NCBI GenBank assembly: GCA_028751875.1
Contig: CM054154.1
Location: 58,531,905-58,595,904 of the forward strand
Reading direction: 5' to 3'
DNA length: 64,000 nucleotides
Source: Rapana venosa
Lineage: Eukaryota > Mollusca > Gastropoda > Neogastropoda > Muricidae
Notes under the pieces: model-generated
The model's input: the letters and a program-made list of their open reading frames with translations, nothing else
Databases searched by the model: none
What the model was told of the DNA's origin: nothing
Shown here: piece by piece, positions 1 through 11,939 of the stretch
Layout of the letters: every line of letters begins with the position of its first letter
Numbering within the stretch: position 1 is the stretch's first letter
Position numbers and translations under genes: made by a program

Positions 1-413
1 ACCAAGTCATAATAGACAGCAGAAGAAGTGCTGGGAAGACAGATAAACAAGACACAGCCATGGATCACCAACAGCACTTTGGACTTTTGCCATGAATGAA
101 GAAGACTCAAGCCTAAACGCTTTTCAAATTAAAAAAAAGCAGCAAACAGCTAATGGAAGATAAACAACAAAAATCAAGCAAAACATGAGGGAAGCAAAAA
201 ACAATTGGATTTCAGAACAGTGAAACATCATTGAAGAAGACATCAACAGAGGAAGTGGTAAGCAAGTATTCAACACATTCAGATAGCTCACCAAGACTGA
301 GCTGATCAAGTTACCAATCATCAAAAACAAAACAGTTGCTCTGCTCACTGACAGCACTGAAGTTCTCAGCAGATGGACAGAATACTGTCAGGATCTGTGC
401 AACTACCAGATAC
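1..413 (+). mobile_element. RTE-like LINE fragment (linker between endonuclease and RT)
   Basis: Read on the + strand with frameshifts and stops, this stretch resembles the segment between endonuclease and reverse transcriptase of the RTE elements at 6282-8850. It includes an NRWTEYCQ-like motif near 370-405. It ends where the oppositely oriented copy at 420-1625 begins, so the two are tail to tail. No intact ORF remains. Clade assignment is by resemblance to the better copies in this window. Confidence 0.55.
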
Positions 414-419
414 AGTTGC

Positions 420-1625
420 TTCACTTCACTGTTCACTGGTCCCATAACCCGCCAGGGTCGTAGGGGCGCTGCATGGTGGACAAACGGTGGACCAGCTGGC
501 TCCACTTAGCGCGGTCGTGGGCGAGTGCCTGGGTGACACTGAAGTCCTCCCCTGTCCAATCACGAATGTCGTCGGCCCACTTTCTCCTCTGTCTGCCCCG
601 TCTTCTCTTCCCCTGGACTGTTCCTTGCAGGATGGTCTTTGCAAGTCCTTCTGAGCGTGTTACGTGCCCATACCATCTGAGTTCCTCTTTTTTCCCCGTG
701 GTCAGTGGGTCTTCATAGTCCCGCACTTGTTGAGTGATCATTCTGCGGACTTCATTGTTGGTGACATGGTCCTTGTATGAGATGCCAAGGAGCCTTCTGA
801 GGCATCTAATTTCTACTGCTTGGATCCTCCTTTGTAGGTCTGCATTCAGTGTCCATGCCTTACATGCGTAAAGCATGATTGAGGTGACTAGCGCGTTTAG
901 TAACTTTACCTTGGTTCCGAGAGGGATGTTTCTGTCTCTCCATATGGTCTTCAGTCTTGCTGTTTGACATGAGCTTGGTTTTCTCTGCGCTGATTTCCAT
1001 GCCGTATCGTGAGGATATTTCATCCAGTTGCTTCACTAGGTTGGCCAGTTCCTCTTCATTTCCTGCCAGACCGTCAATGTCATTGGCAAACCTGAGGTTG
1101 GTGATTGTTCGCCCTCCAATGCTGACTGTGCCTGTGTGGTCTTCCAAGGCGTCAGTCATGATGCCTTCGAGGAAAATGTTAAACAGTGTCGGCGACAGCA
1201 GACATCCCTGTGGGACCCCAACTGAGGTACGGAACCATTCCCCTACCGTGCCCTGTACGAGTACTGCACTGGTGGCCTTTGAGTAGAGTTCCTTGATGGT
1301 GTGAATCAGCTTCTGGCCCATGTTAAATTTGTTCATGGTGGCCCACAGAGCGTCATGCCAATACTCTATCGAAGGCCTTCTTAAAATCAATGAAGACGTG
1401 GAAGATGTCTTGTTGATGCTGGCTGTATTTCTCACACAGAACCCTCAGGTTGAATATCTGTTCTGTGGTGCTTCTATTTGGGTGGAAACCGGCCTGCTCT
1501 TCGGCGATGATCTCTTCTGCCTGTGGTTTCAGCCTGTTTAGGATCACTTTCAGCATGACTTTACTGGCATGACTTATGAGGCTGATTGTCCTGTAGTTTT
1601 GGCACTGCTGGAGATTTCCTTTCTT
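420..1625 (-). mobile_element. RTE-clade LINE copy, 5'-truncated, RT to C-terminus
   Basis: The minus strand encodes reverse transcriptase in three overlapping frames: 1353-1556 (RT motif with FIDFKKAFDRV, the first catalytic Asp), 860-1435 (GVPQGCLLSPTLFNIFLEG, then LRFANDIDG) and 433-1023 (C-terminal domain with LLYACKAWTL, RWYGHVTRSEG and GKRRRGRQRRKW). Order and spacing match RTE/BovB-type elements. The normally invariant FADD box reads FAND, so a catalytic Asp is Asn. Together with the frame changes this argues for a dead copy. It is 5'-truncated at about 1625, where the TA-rich satellite begins. A function other than retrotransposon remnant is unlikely. Confidence 0.85.
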
Positions 1626-1696
1626 GGGATATACTGTCTATAGTAGACCTATACTATACTATAACTGTCTGTTATACAGTTTACAGGAGACCTATC
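1626..1696. repeat. 46-bp TA-rich satellite fragment
   Basis: About one and a half units of the ACTATAACTGTCTGTT...ACAGTAGACC satellite seen in bulk at 8851-10680 sit between two RTE copies. Confidence 0.75.
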
Positions 1697-4600
1697 AGTC
1701 AGTCAGTCAGTCCCATGTCCCAAAGGACGTAGGGGGGACATGAGAGAAGACGCAACAGAGATCTTTTTCCATGCTTCACGATCCTGTGTGGCTAGTAGAA
1801 GGTGTTGCAGGGGTTGGGCGGTCCATTCTTTGATGTTGTCAACCCATGATTTCTTTTGGCGGCCTCTTCCTCTCTTTGCCTTCGACTGTTCCTTGCAAGA
1901 TGGTTTTTGCTAAGGTGTTGTGTCTTGTGGTGTGACCAAACCACATCAGTTTTAATAATAATAATAAATGGAATTTTTTTTTATCGCTGAATCTTGTAAA
2001 ACAAACAAATCGAAGCGCTTGCACTCAAATCATTTACGCGCATGCAACTTTCCTCAAATATAATAGATAACATATTTCAAATTTATGCACGCGTACGTGC
2101 ACACACATACACACACACACACACACACCCGCGAACACACTTAGGAGATGAAGGATGCTGTTGAAAAGTAAAGACGGATATGAGGGGAAAGTGTCAGGAA
2201 GGAAATAAGTGTGTTTTGAGACTGGATTTGAAGGTATCAAGTGAAGGTTTTTGGCGAAGTGAAAGAGGGGGGTCATTCCAGATGGACGGACCAGAAACAG
2301 AGAAAGATCGACAGCCAACAGTGGTTTGTTTGAATCTGGGTGTTCGAAAGCACAAAGTATCTGCGGCTGAAGAAGGGAACAGGATGGAGTGTACAGGTGA
2401 AGACAGTTACAAAGATAAGATGGTGCAGATTTGTGGAGACATTTGAAACAGAGGGTATTGATCTTATACTTCAGTCTTTGTGAGACTGGCAGCCAGTGAA
2501 GAGATCGCAAAAGAGGAGTGATGTGTTCGGATTTTTCTTCTTTAGGACCAGTCGAGCTGCAGAGTTTTGTATGCGTTGAAGAGAGTGGATGGATGATGCT
2601 GGTAGGCCAACCAAAAGAGAATTACAGTAGTATAACGTGAAAGAATGAGAGATGTGACGAGCTTGGAAGTTGCATCAGTGGACAGATACTTGCGAATCGC
2701 GCTTATGAGCCGTAGTTGATAGTAGCAAGACTGGCAGGTCTGGGTGATGAATTTTTTCATAGAGAGTGTGTTGTCAAGAACTACACCTAAATATTTCACA
2801 GAGTTGGACAAAGGAACTAACGCACTGCCGAATTCTATTGATGTTGTTGTGATGGAGGAAAGTTTATGTAGGGTCCCTATGAGCATGGCTTCGGTTTTAT
2901 TGGCATTAAGTTGTAACTTGTTCTGAGTCATCCAGTTTGGAATGTCTTGAAGGCAGTATGACATATTTGTCAGGAGGGAAGGCAAGTTTTCAACAGTATC
3001 ACTGCACTGAAGCTGAGTGTCATCGGCATAGAAATGATGATCAATATGGTGGTTGTTTATGATATGTGAGAGTGGAGCAGTGTAGAGAGTAAAGAGAACA
3101 GGGCCCAGGACTGATCCCTGTGAGACTCCACATTCCATTTTGACAGGTTTTCTCCTCTTTATGGTGGAGAGGAGAGGTTCTTGGGGGCCCACACGCTTTT
3201 TGATTTCTTCTTTCACATAGTTGTTGGTCTTGTGTTCTTTGTATGATATTTTGAGGAGTCTTCTGTGGCACTTGTTCTCGAATGCTTGGATTCTCCTCTC
3301 TAGCTCTGCTGACAGAGTCCATGATTCACAGCCATATAGGAGGATAGATATCATGAGGGATTTGTAGTGATATTTGGTGCAGAAGCTGATGTTGTTGCTT
3401 CTGATGATCCTCTCAAGTCTGGCTAGAGCAGATGTTGCTGTTGCAATGCGAGCTTTCACTTCATTGTTTGATGTGCCATCTTTTGTTAGGATGGAGCCTA
3501 AGTATTTGAATTGGCTCAACTCTTCCAGTATTTCTTATTCATCTTTATTTCCGGGCTGTCATTACTTGCGCTGTTGACCATGATCTTTGATTTCTCTGTA
3601 CTGACCTCCATGCCGTATGCGCTCGCTCGATCTGATAGACTATCTGTGAGGTTTTGCAGTTCGTGTTTGCTGCCGCCCATGAGGTCAATGTCATCTGCAA
3701 ATCTGAGGTTTCAAAGGGGTCTTCCACCAATGGAGATGGAAGTTGGTGGTTTTGCAGTGTCTCTGTCATGATGTTTTCGAGGAAGAGGCTGAAGAGTACA
3801 GGTGAGAGAAGGCAGCCCTGACGGACCCCAACCGTGGTCTTGAAGAACTCGCCCATGTGATTGTTCATGAAAACTGCACTTCTTGCGTTCTCGTACAGTG
3901 CCTTGATGACTTCAATGAGGCAGTTGTCAATGTTGAAGTGCCTGAGTACTTGCCAGAGGCCGTCATGCCATACCCCGTCAAAGGCCTTTTTGAAGTCTAT
4001 GAAGTTGTGATACAAGTCTTTTTGGTGTTGGAGATGTTTCTCTATCAGAATTCTCAGATTGAAAATTTGTTTCATTGTGCTGCGTTTTGGTCTAAAGCCG
4101 GCTTGTTCTTCTGCCAGGAGTTTTTCCACTTGGTTTTTCAGTCTGTTGAGGACTACCCGCAGCATGATCTTGCTAGGATGGCTTATGAGACCGATGGTTC
4201 TGTAGTTCTGGCATTGCTTGAGGTTTCCTTTCTTTGGTAGGGGTATTACAAGAGACTGTGGCCATTCTTCTGGCCATTCTTTGGTGTCGTGAATCTTCTG
4301 ACAAAGTTCTGTGAATCGCCTTGCTGTTTCATTCCCTCCATTTTTTATGAGTTCAGCTGGTATGTTATCGATTCCAGGGGACTTTCCCTTCTTCAATTGT
4401 TTAATAGCTATGTCTACTTCACACCTTAGTATTGGTGGGTCTTTATCTTGGTGTTCAGGGGGTTTGTCAAGAAACTATGTTGGTATCTGGGCGTAGTGGT
4501 AGTTATACAATCCTCACAGTATTCCGTCCAGCGTTGGAGGATGGCATTGCTTTCCGTTTAAAAGATGTCCTTCTTTGTCTCAATAACAGAGGCTTTAGGC

Positions 4601-5597
4601 TGTGTGGTTTTAGTTAGTGATTTCAGAGTGTTGAAAGCTGTTTTGCTGTTTCCCTTGGCCATTCCAACTTCGATGCTCTGTGGCATTGTTCTTCTATCCA
4701 TGCTTCTTTGGCTTCTCTCATCTTTTTTCCTCACTTCTCTGTGGCTATCCCTGTATTTGTTGTTGGCTTCTTGACTTGTGAACTTTTGTTTCTTAAGCTC
4801 TCTTCTTTTGTCGCAGAGGTCGAGAACCTCATTGTCACCCAGGGTTGTTTCTTTGTTCTGCTTCTCCTAATGTTTCTTCTGCTGCTGTCATTAGCACTTC
4901 TTTGATGTTGTTGGCTAGTGTGTCCACATCATTGTCGATGGCTGTGGAGTGCGGCGAACTTTCCTCCAATGTTGGCTTGGAAGATCTCGACCACTGTTGG
5001 GTCTTTGGTTTTTCCAGATCAAATCTTATGCGTGGGTTTTTTGGCTGTTGTTTTGCTTTCAGTTTCAGCTTGATGGTGGTAAGTACAAAGTCGTGGTCAC
5101 TGCCAATGTCAGCTCCTGGGAATGTTCTTGTGTTTGCCTTGTTTATGCTGGATTTGAATCTTTGTGGTGACAGAATGTAGTCAATTTGATTGTGAATCAG
5201 ACCATTTGGTGAGTGCCAGGTTGATGTTCTAGATGGCTTGTGAGGGTGGAGTGTGTTTGCCAGAGTTAGTTTGTGCTTCTTTGCGAATTCCAGCAGCCGC
5301 TGTCCTCTTTCATTTGTTTCTCCTAGTCCAAAGCGTCCCTGTGGTTCCTGCCCAGGTGTCATAGGCATCAGGTCCCACCTTAGCATTCCAGTCGCCTTCC
5401 ACAATAAGAATGTCTTTTTTGGCGTTTTGGAGATGACGTTTTCAAGTTGTTTATAGAATTCTTCTATCTGGTCATCATTGCAGTCAGATGTTGGAGCATA
5501 CACTTGGATGATGGTGAGATTCTAGGGTTTTGCAGAAACTCTGATTGAGATGAGTCTGCTGGATACTGGTGTGCAGCTGACGATGCTTGACACAATC
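1697..5597 (-). mobile_element. RTE-clade LINE copy, 5'-truncated, interrupted by another LINE
   Basis: Reading down the minus strand: 4835-5503 encodes the C-terminal half of an APE-type endonuclease (HNQIDYIL; GADIGSDHDFVL with the SDH active-site motif). 3545-4396 encodes RT (IPLPKKGNLKQCQNYRTI, AEEQAGFRPKRST, FIDFKKAFDGVW, GVRQGCLLSPVLFSLFLENI), with LRFADDIDLMGG just downstream in another frame. 3140-3519 is the connection domain (LLYGCESWTLSAELERRIQ). The element is cut at about 3140 by an L2/CR1-like insertion and resumes at 1955-1697 with its 3' end, finishing in a CAGT tetranucleotide tail. The 5' end is lost inside the endonuclease at about 5597, next to satellite. Frameshifts make it non-autonomous. 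Confidence 0.88.
1956..3140 (-). mobile_element. L2/CR1-like LINE, 5'-truncated, nested in the RTE copy
   Basis: The minus strand begins inside RT (GVSQGSVLGPVLFTLYTAPL, FYADDTQLQC, NKLQLNANKTEAM, VKYLGVVLDNTLS) and continues as LHWLPVSQRLKYKI at 2034-2510. It ends in a (TTATTA)n tail at 1956-1970, next to the conserved end AATGGAATTT...GCGCTGAATC. An (AC)n tract at 2098-2130 lies in its 3' UTR, as in the copy at 10870-11415. The host RTE sequence is continuous on both sides with a short AAAAC(T) repeat, consistent with a target duplication. RT residues look intact here (YADD), but the element lacks its 5' half. Confidence 0.85.
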
Positions 5598-5704
5598 TCT
5601 ATACCTTCTATACTATACTATAACTGTCTGTTGTACAGTGTACAGTAGACCTTCTATACTATACTATAACAGTCTGTTGTACAGTGTACAGTAGACCTTG
5701 TATA
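5598..5704. repeat. 46-bp TA-rich satellite, about two units
   Basis: Two near-perfect satellite units lie between the 5' end of the RTE copy and the LINE tail at 5705. Confidence 0.8.
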
Positions 5705-5800
5705 CTAAATAATAATAATAATAATAATGTATGGAATTTATATAGCGCTGAATCTTGTAAAGCAACAAATCAAAGCGCTCAGATTTTATTTCATACCACT
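5705..5800 (-). mobile_element. L2/CR1-like LINE 3' tail
   Basis: (AAT)n followed by a TGGAATTTATATAGCGCTGA-type conserved end and AATCTTGTAAAGCAA...AAGCGCT. It is the reverse complement of a LINE 3' terminus and matches the tails at 1956, 24793 and 32605. Confidence 0.7.
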
Positions 5801-6002
5801 TTAAGTCATGGCAGATTTCTCTCCGTGAAATTCGGGCTGCTCTCCCCGGGGAGAGCGGGAGAACGCGTCGCCACTTAGCGCTGCGCCACCCTTTCACCCT
5901 TTTTTTTTTTTTTTTTTTTCAGCAGCTGTATTTTTTTTCCCTATCAGAGTGGCTTTTTTCTAAGAATTTTGCCAGGGACAACTCTCTTGTTGCCGTGGGT
6001 TT
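5801..6002 (-). mobile_element. SINE fragment (family S2, body)
   Basis: Contains CTCTCCGTGAAATTCGGGCT, then an A/T-rich tract and AATTTTGCCAGGGACAACTC...TTGCCGTGGGTTT. I recognise this as the body of a mollusc SINE whose tRNA-like head would lie further right on the minus strand. The head is missing here; what looks like the head end of the same family is at 19319-19480. The fragment abuts satellite at 6003. Confidence 0.5.
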
Positions 6003-6282
6003 ACTAGACTATAATATAACTGTCTGTTGTACAGTGTACAGTAGACCTTTATTATACTATAACTCTGTTGTACAGTGTACAGTAGACCTTGTATACTATA
6101 CTATACTATACTATAACTGTCTGTTGTACAGTGTACAGTAGACCTTCTATACTATAACTGTCTGTTGTACAGTGTACAGTAGACCTTCTATACTATACTA
6201 CAACTGTCTGTTGTACAGTCTACAATAGCCCTTCTATCTATAATATAACTTTCTGTTGTACATTGTACAGTAGACCTTCTAT
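6003..6282. repeat. 46-bp TA-rich satellite, about six units
   Basis: About six units of the satellite containing the imperfect dyad GTCTGTTGTACAGTGTACAG / TAGAC. It ends at the (ATC)n tail of the next RTE copy. Confidence 0.85.
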
Positions 6283-8850
6283 CATCATCATCATCATCAT
6301 CATCAGTCCCGTGACCTTGGCGGTCATGGAGGAGACACGAAAGACGCTGCCGTGGTAAGCCTCCTCCATCCATCTCGGTCCTCGGTTCTGCGCAGTAGTG
6401 CCGGGTCATTCACCCTGGTCCATTCTCTGATGTTGTCCATCCATGACTTGTTCTGTCTTCCCCTCTTTCTGCCACCTTCCAGTGTTCCCTGCAGTACTGT
6501 TTTTGGCAGAGTGTTGTGGCGGGTGACGTGGCCGAACCATGTCAGCTTTTTCTTCTTGACGATGGTGAGAAGGGGGTTTCCCTGTGGACCTGCCAGCCTG
6601 TTATTTGACTCTTGACAAATTCATTGGTCTTTCGTTCTCTCCAGGATTTGCCCAGCAGTTTTCTATGGCATTTTGTTTCAAATGATGGATTCGTTTTGCT
6701 GTTTCAGCAGTCAATGTCCAGGTTTCTCTTCCGTACAGAGGATAGTCTGAATTAGGGCTTTGTAGAGTTTTAGTTTGATTGGGAAACTGATCTCTTTACT
6801 TTCCATATGGTGGTGAGTTTTGTCATGGAAGATGTGCCATGGCTTTCTGTTTGCTTTGATTCTGTCGTCGATCGCCCGTTTTTGTGAGTGTGCCCCAAAG
6901 GTATTTAAAAGCGTCTACCTCCTCCAGTTGCTGGCCGTTCTGAAATTTTAGCAGTGGCGTTGCTCGTGCTGTTCACAAGTACTTTACTTTTCTCCGAGCT
7001 CATCCTCCATCCCATATGCTCCAGCTCTGTTCTCAAGTCTTTCGTAAGATCTTGCAGCTCTGTGTTACTTCCGCCCATGAGGTCAATGTCATCGGCAAAC
7101 CGCAAGTTGTTGAGGGGTCTGCCGCCAATGGAGATGGTAGAGTGGAAGTCATGGAGGGTCTCTCTCATAATGTTTTCCAGAACAGATTAAACAGGACTGG
7201 AGATAACAGGCATCCTTGTCGGACCCCAACTGTGGTTTTGAAGTAGTCTCCGATCTGATTGTTCAGAAGGACTGCACTGCTTGCGGCGTTGTATAGTGCT
7301 TGAATGGTTTGCACTAGTCCTTCTTCAATGCCAAACATTCTGAGGACCTGCCACAGGCCTTCGTGCCATACTCTGTCGAAAGCCTTCTTGAAGTCGATGA
7401 AGTTGTGGAACAGGTCTCTCTGATGTTGAAGATGTTTTTCCATCAGGATGTGGCAGTTAAAAACCTGTTCGATTGTGCTCCTGCCTGCCCTGAACCCAGC
7501 TTGTTCCTCTGCAAGGTGTTCTTCTGCCTCCATCTTTAGTCGATTCAAAATAACTTTGAGCATGATCTTGCTGGCGTGGCTGATGAGGCTGATTGTTCTA
7601 TAGTTTTGGCATTGGCGTAAATTCCCCTTCTTGGGCAGGGGTATGATAAGTGATTGTGTCCATTCTGTTGGCCACTGTTTTGTCTCCCAAATCTTCTGAC
7701 AGATAGCTGTAACATGTGTGATGACTGTTTCGCCACCATGCTTGAGCAGCTCTGCTGGTATGTTGTCTGCTCCTGGAGACTTTCCTACTGGTAAATTGCG
7801 GATGGCTTCTTCCACTTCTTCCCTCAGTATAGGTAATGGCGAGGGTACTCTTGATGTTGCTGCTTCCTCTTCTATTATGCTCTTGTCAGGTTGGATTGGG
7901 TAGTTGTATAGTTCTTGACAATACTCAGACCACCTGTTCAATGCAGCTGAGCTTTCTGTGAGGAGGTTGCCGGAGCTGTCTTCAATGACTGATGATTTGG
8001 TTTGAAGTGGTTTTGTGAGTTTCTTCAGGGTGTCGTATGCCTTTTTACTGTTGCCCACTTTCATGCTTTTTTCGATCTCATCACATTGATCACTGATCCA
8101 CTTCTCTCTGGCCTTTAACATTGACTTCTTCACAAGATTGTTGGCCTCCCGGTATTCTTTAGGGTTGGAAGACCTGATTGGTTTCCATCTCTTCTTGTAT
8201 CGCAGAGGTCCAAGATGTCATTGGTAGTCCATGGCTGGTGTTTATTTCTCTGACGACCGAGTACCTCCTCTGCTGTTTCTCGGACTGCCTCATTAAAGTT
8301 GTTGGTGAGGTCATTGATGTCATTGTCCAGGAGGGTTAATGCCGCAAAACGTCCGCCAAGCTTAGCTTGGAAGATCTCCTCGACATCTGGATCTTTCAGT
8401 TTGTCCACGTCAAATTTGATACGTAGGCTTGCAGGCTGTTTGTTTTTCTTCAGCTTCATTTTGAATACCACAGCGCACAAGGTCGTGGTCGCTGCCTATG
8501 TCAGCTCCAGTGTGGTTCTTGTTCTGGCTCTGTTGATGCTGGATTTGAAGCGCCGTGGTGTTAAGATAAAATCTATTTGGTTATGGATCTTGCCGTTTGG
8601 CGCATGCCAGGTTGTCCTCCTTGACTGTTTGTGGGGATAGAGGGTATTGGCAATGGTAAGTCTGTGGGTGCAGGCAAACTCCAGCAGACGTAATCCCCTG
8701 TCGTTGGTCTCTCCAGTTCCAAACTAACCAACTGTTCCGGCCCATTGGTTGTAAGAGTAAGGACCTACTTTGGCGTTAAAATCCCCTTGAATGATGATGA
8801 TGTCTTTCTTGGGTATCTTCATAATGGTCTCTTCAAGATCTTCGTAAATA
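6283..8850 (-). mobile_element. RTE-clade LINE copy, 5'-truncated, best RT core in the window
   Basis: 8130-8480 encodes the end of the endonuclease and linker. 7165-8133 (322 aa) is the longest intact piece: linker, SPGADNIPAELLKHGGE, IPLPKKGNLRQCQNYRTISL, AEEQAGFRAGRSTIEQ, FHNFIDFKKAFDRVWHEG and GVRQGCLLSPVLFNLF. A frameshift then leads to 6905-7168 with LRFADDIDLMGG, so the catalytic Asp residues are present but in separate frames. The C-terminal region (6320-6900) is broken by several frameshifts. The 3' end is an (ATC)n run at 6281-6305 on the + strand, a microsatellite tail typical of RTE. The 5' end is truncated within the endonuclease and abuts satellite at 8851. Confidence 0.88.
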
Positions 8851-10680
8851 CCTTCTATACTATACTATAACTCTGTTATACAGTGTACAGTAGACCTTCT
8901 ATACTATACTATAACTGTCTGTTGTACAGTCTACAGTAAACCTTCTGTACTATACTATAACTCTGTTATACAGTGTACAGTAGACCTTCTATACTATACT
9001 ATAACTGTCTGTTGTACAGTCTACAGTAGACCTTCTACACTATACTTAAACTGTCTGTTGTACAGTCTACTGTAAACATTCTATACTATAACTGTACGAT
9101 ACTATAATATAATCTGTTTACAAGTTCAGTGATTCTATATATCTATACTATACTATATATACTATACTATACTATATATACTATAATGTCTGTTTATACA
9201 GTCTACGTAGACCTTCCTATACTATACATATAACTGTCTTGTTGCACAGTCTACCGTTAGACTGATTACTCTACTCTCTTATTACTCTATCTACTCTATT
9301 TCAATCTAACTTACGTCGATACGGTACTATACTATACTATACTCTATTACTATACTAATACTATACTTATACTATTTACCTATAATATACTATTACTATA
9401 CTATACTATACTATACTATACTATCTAATACTGTTGTTATACAGTATACATAGACCTTTCTATACTTACTATACTATTATACTATACTATACTTATACTA
9501 TACTATACTATACTACTATACTATACTGTTGTTATACAGTCTACAGTAGACCTTCTATATTATACTATACTGTCTGTTGGACAGATACCCAGAAGACTCT
9601 ACTTCTACTCTACTTCGACTCTAACTATACTTATTATACTAAACTTTACTATACTATACTCTACTATACCTATTACTATACTTAACTGTTGTTTGTACAG
9701 TGTACAGTAGACCTTCTATACCTATAAGTATAAATGTCTGTTGTACTGTCTACAGTAGACTTCCCTATATATACTATAACTGTTGTTGTACAGTGTAAAT
9801 GGTAGGACCTTCTCTACTATACTATAACTGTCTGGTTGTGCAGTTACAGTAGACCTTTCTATACTATAATACTAACTGTCTGTTGTCAGTGCTACAGTTG
9901 ACCTTCTATACTATACTTTAACTGTAGCTGTTGTACAGTGTCCTGTAGACCTTCTATCCTATACTAAAACTGTTGCATTGTACTTCAAAGTAGACATTCT
10001 ATATTATCCTATAACGTTGTTGACAGTGTACAGTAGACCTTTATACTATACTATAACCTGTTGGTATACAGTGATACAGTAGACATTTCTTACCACTATA
10101 ATATAATGTTGTTGTACAGTGTACTGTAGCTTCTATTCTATTACTATTACTGTCTGTTGTACAGTTACAGTAGACATTCTTTAACAATCACTATATATGC
10201 TATGTATTACTATACTATAATATACTTTACTATACTATACTATACTATTACTATACTAAATTACTATATATTAACTATACTATACTATACTATATATACT
10301 TACTATGCTATGTATTACTCTATATACTATGCTATGCATGATATGCTATGTTATACTATCTATTAATATTAAACTATCTGTTGTAAGTCTACAGTAGACC
10401 TTCAATCCTATACTAGAACTGTTGTTGTACGTCTACAGTAGGACCTTCTATTCTATATAGAATGTCTGTTGTATCGGTCTACAGAGACCTTCTATCCTAT
10501 ACTAGAACTGTCTGATGTACAGTAACAGTAGACTTTATACTATCCTGCCTTTTGTACAGTGTACAGTAGACCTTCTTATAAATATAACTGTCTGTTACAT
10601 GACTGTAGACCTTAAAATCTACAACTGCCGTTTACATAGACTTTCTATACTATAACTGTCTGTTGTACAGGTATGTAGCC
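8851..10680. repeat. 46-bp TA-rich satellite array
   Basis: Tandem array of about 40 units. The consensus is a (TATAC)n-like AT part followed by AACTGTCTGTTGTACAGTG and TACAGTAGACCTTC. Unit starts at 8853, 8897 and 8943 give 44 and 46 bp. The unit includes an imperfect 25-bp dyad (GTCT...GTAC...GTAC...AGAC). Between 9110 and 10380 the AT part expands into long TATAC runs. Many single-base gaps occur after 9100. No gene is visible. Confidence 0.9.
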
Positions 10681-10869
10681 CTTTGAACATATATATATAA
10701 TATATAAAAATAAATTATAATATTATATAATTATACAAGGTCTACATACACTGTACAAAAGGCGGGGTAAGTATAAAAGGGTCTACGAAAAACTGACAAC
10801 AACATTCTATAATATATATATATAATAGAGATAATATTTTAATATATATATAAAACAATATAAATAAAA
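10681..10869. repeat. AT-rich stretch with an inverted satellite unit
   Basis: (TA)n-rich sequence. At 10738-10790 it contains GGTCTACATACACTGTACAA and a second similar piece, which read as the satellite in opposite orientation. This marks a local inversion or foldback at the array edge. Confidence 0.5.
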
Positions 10870-11415
10870 AGTGTGGTGGGGTGTGTGTGTGTGTGTGGTG
10901 TGTGTGTGTGTGTGGTGTGTGTGTGTGTGTGTCTTCACCTGTACACTCCTTCCGCCCCCCGCTCGCTGCAGATTCCTGTGCCTACGAATACCAAATTTAA
11001 ACCAATCCACCGTTGGCCTTGCTCTTTCTCTTTTTCGGCCATTAACGGAATGACCCCTCTCTCCCTTCGCAAAAACCTACTTACAAAACTTAAAAATCCA
11101 CCCCTCAAACATACCTATTTTAACCTAAGTTTTTTCCCCTGTTGTTTTATTTCAAAAATTACACCCCCTTCATGACCAAAAATTTCCCCCACATCCTGCC
11201 GAAGTGTAAAACCTGTGTGGGGGTGTGTGTGTTTGGGGTTGTGGGTGTGTTGTTGTGTGTGTGTGTGTGTTGTGGTGGTGTGTTGGTGTGTGTGTGAAAA
11301 CGTTAATTTTTATTGTTGCTATTAAGGGGATCGAATGCAATCGCTTTTTTTTTGTTTTGCAAAAATAGTGCTATATAAATCCTTTATTTTTATTGTTTTA
11401 TTATTTTTATTATTA
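10870..11415 (+). mobile_element. L2/CR1-like LINE 3' end
   Basis: The 10873-11175 frame gives a decayed LINE C-terminus (LHLYTPSAPRSLQIPVP..., NGMTPLSLRKNLL, LKHTYFNLSFFP). It matches the minus-strand copy at 2034-2510 (GMTPLFHFAKNLH, KHTYFLPDTFP). A 3' UTR with (TG)n follows (11215-11300), then GTGCTATATAAATC and a TTATT-rich tail at 11390-11415. The element sits inside the 46-bp satellite. Confidence 0.7.
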
Positions 11416-11880
11416 CATATAACTGTCTGTACTGTACAGTAGACCTAACTAAAATATAACTGTCTGTTTTACAGTGCACTGTAGACCTCTAACTATAACT
11501 GTCCTTTGTACAGTATACTGTAGACCTTCTATACAAATAACTTTTTGTCAGTTACTGAAACCCTTTCTATACTATAACTGTTTACAGTGACTGAAACCCT
11601 TTCTATAAATAATTTTTTTTTGTACAGTGTACGAAACCCCTTCTAACAAAACTGTTGTACAGTGTACTGTAGACCTTCTAACAAAAAACTTTGTACGTGT
11701 ACGAGACCTTTCATACGTAACTGTTGTACAAATACTGTAGACCTTTACAAAAAATGTTGTACATGTACTTGACCTTCTATACTATAACGTCTGTTGTACA
11801 TATACTGTAGCCCTTTCATACTAAACTGCTGATGTACAGTATACTGTAGACCTTCTATCACAACTGTTTTTTGTACTGTT
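11416..11880. repeat. 46-bp satellite, degraded units
   Basis: About ten satellite units with frequent 1-4-base gaps (for example around 11540-11640 and 11690-11760). The gap pattern looks like poor consensus sequence at least as much as biological decay. Confidence 0.75.
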
Positions 11881-11939
11881 GAAAAAAACACGTGATCAAG
11901 TAAAAGTGGGGGAGTATGTGTGTGTATGGGGGAATTTTT

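Noticed and set aside
4311..5456. Plus-strand ORFs over the RTE copies
   Set aside because: Antisense shadows of the minus-strand endonuclease and RT frames.
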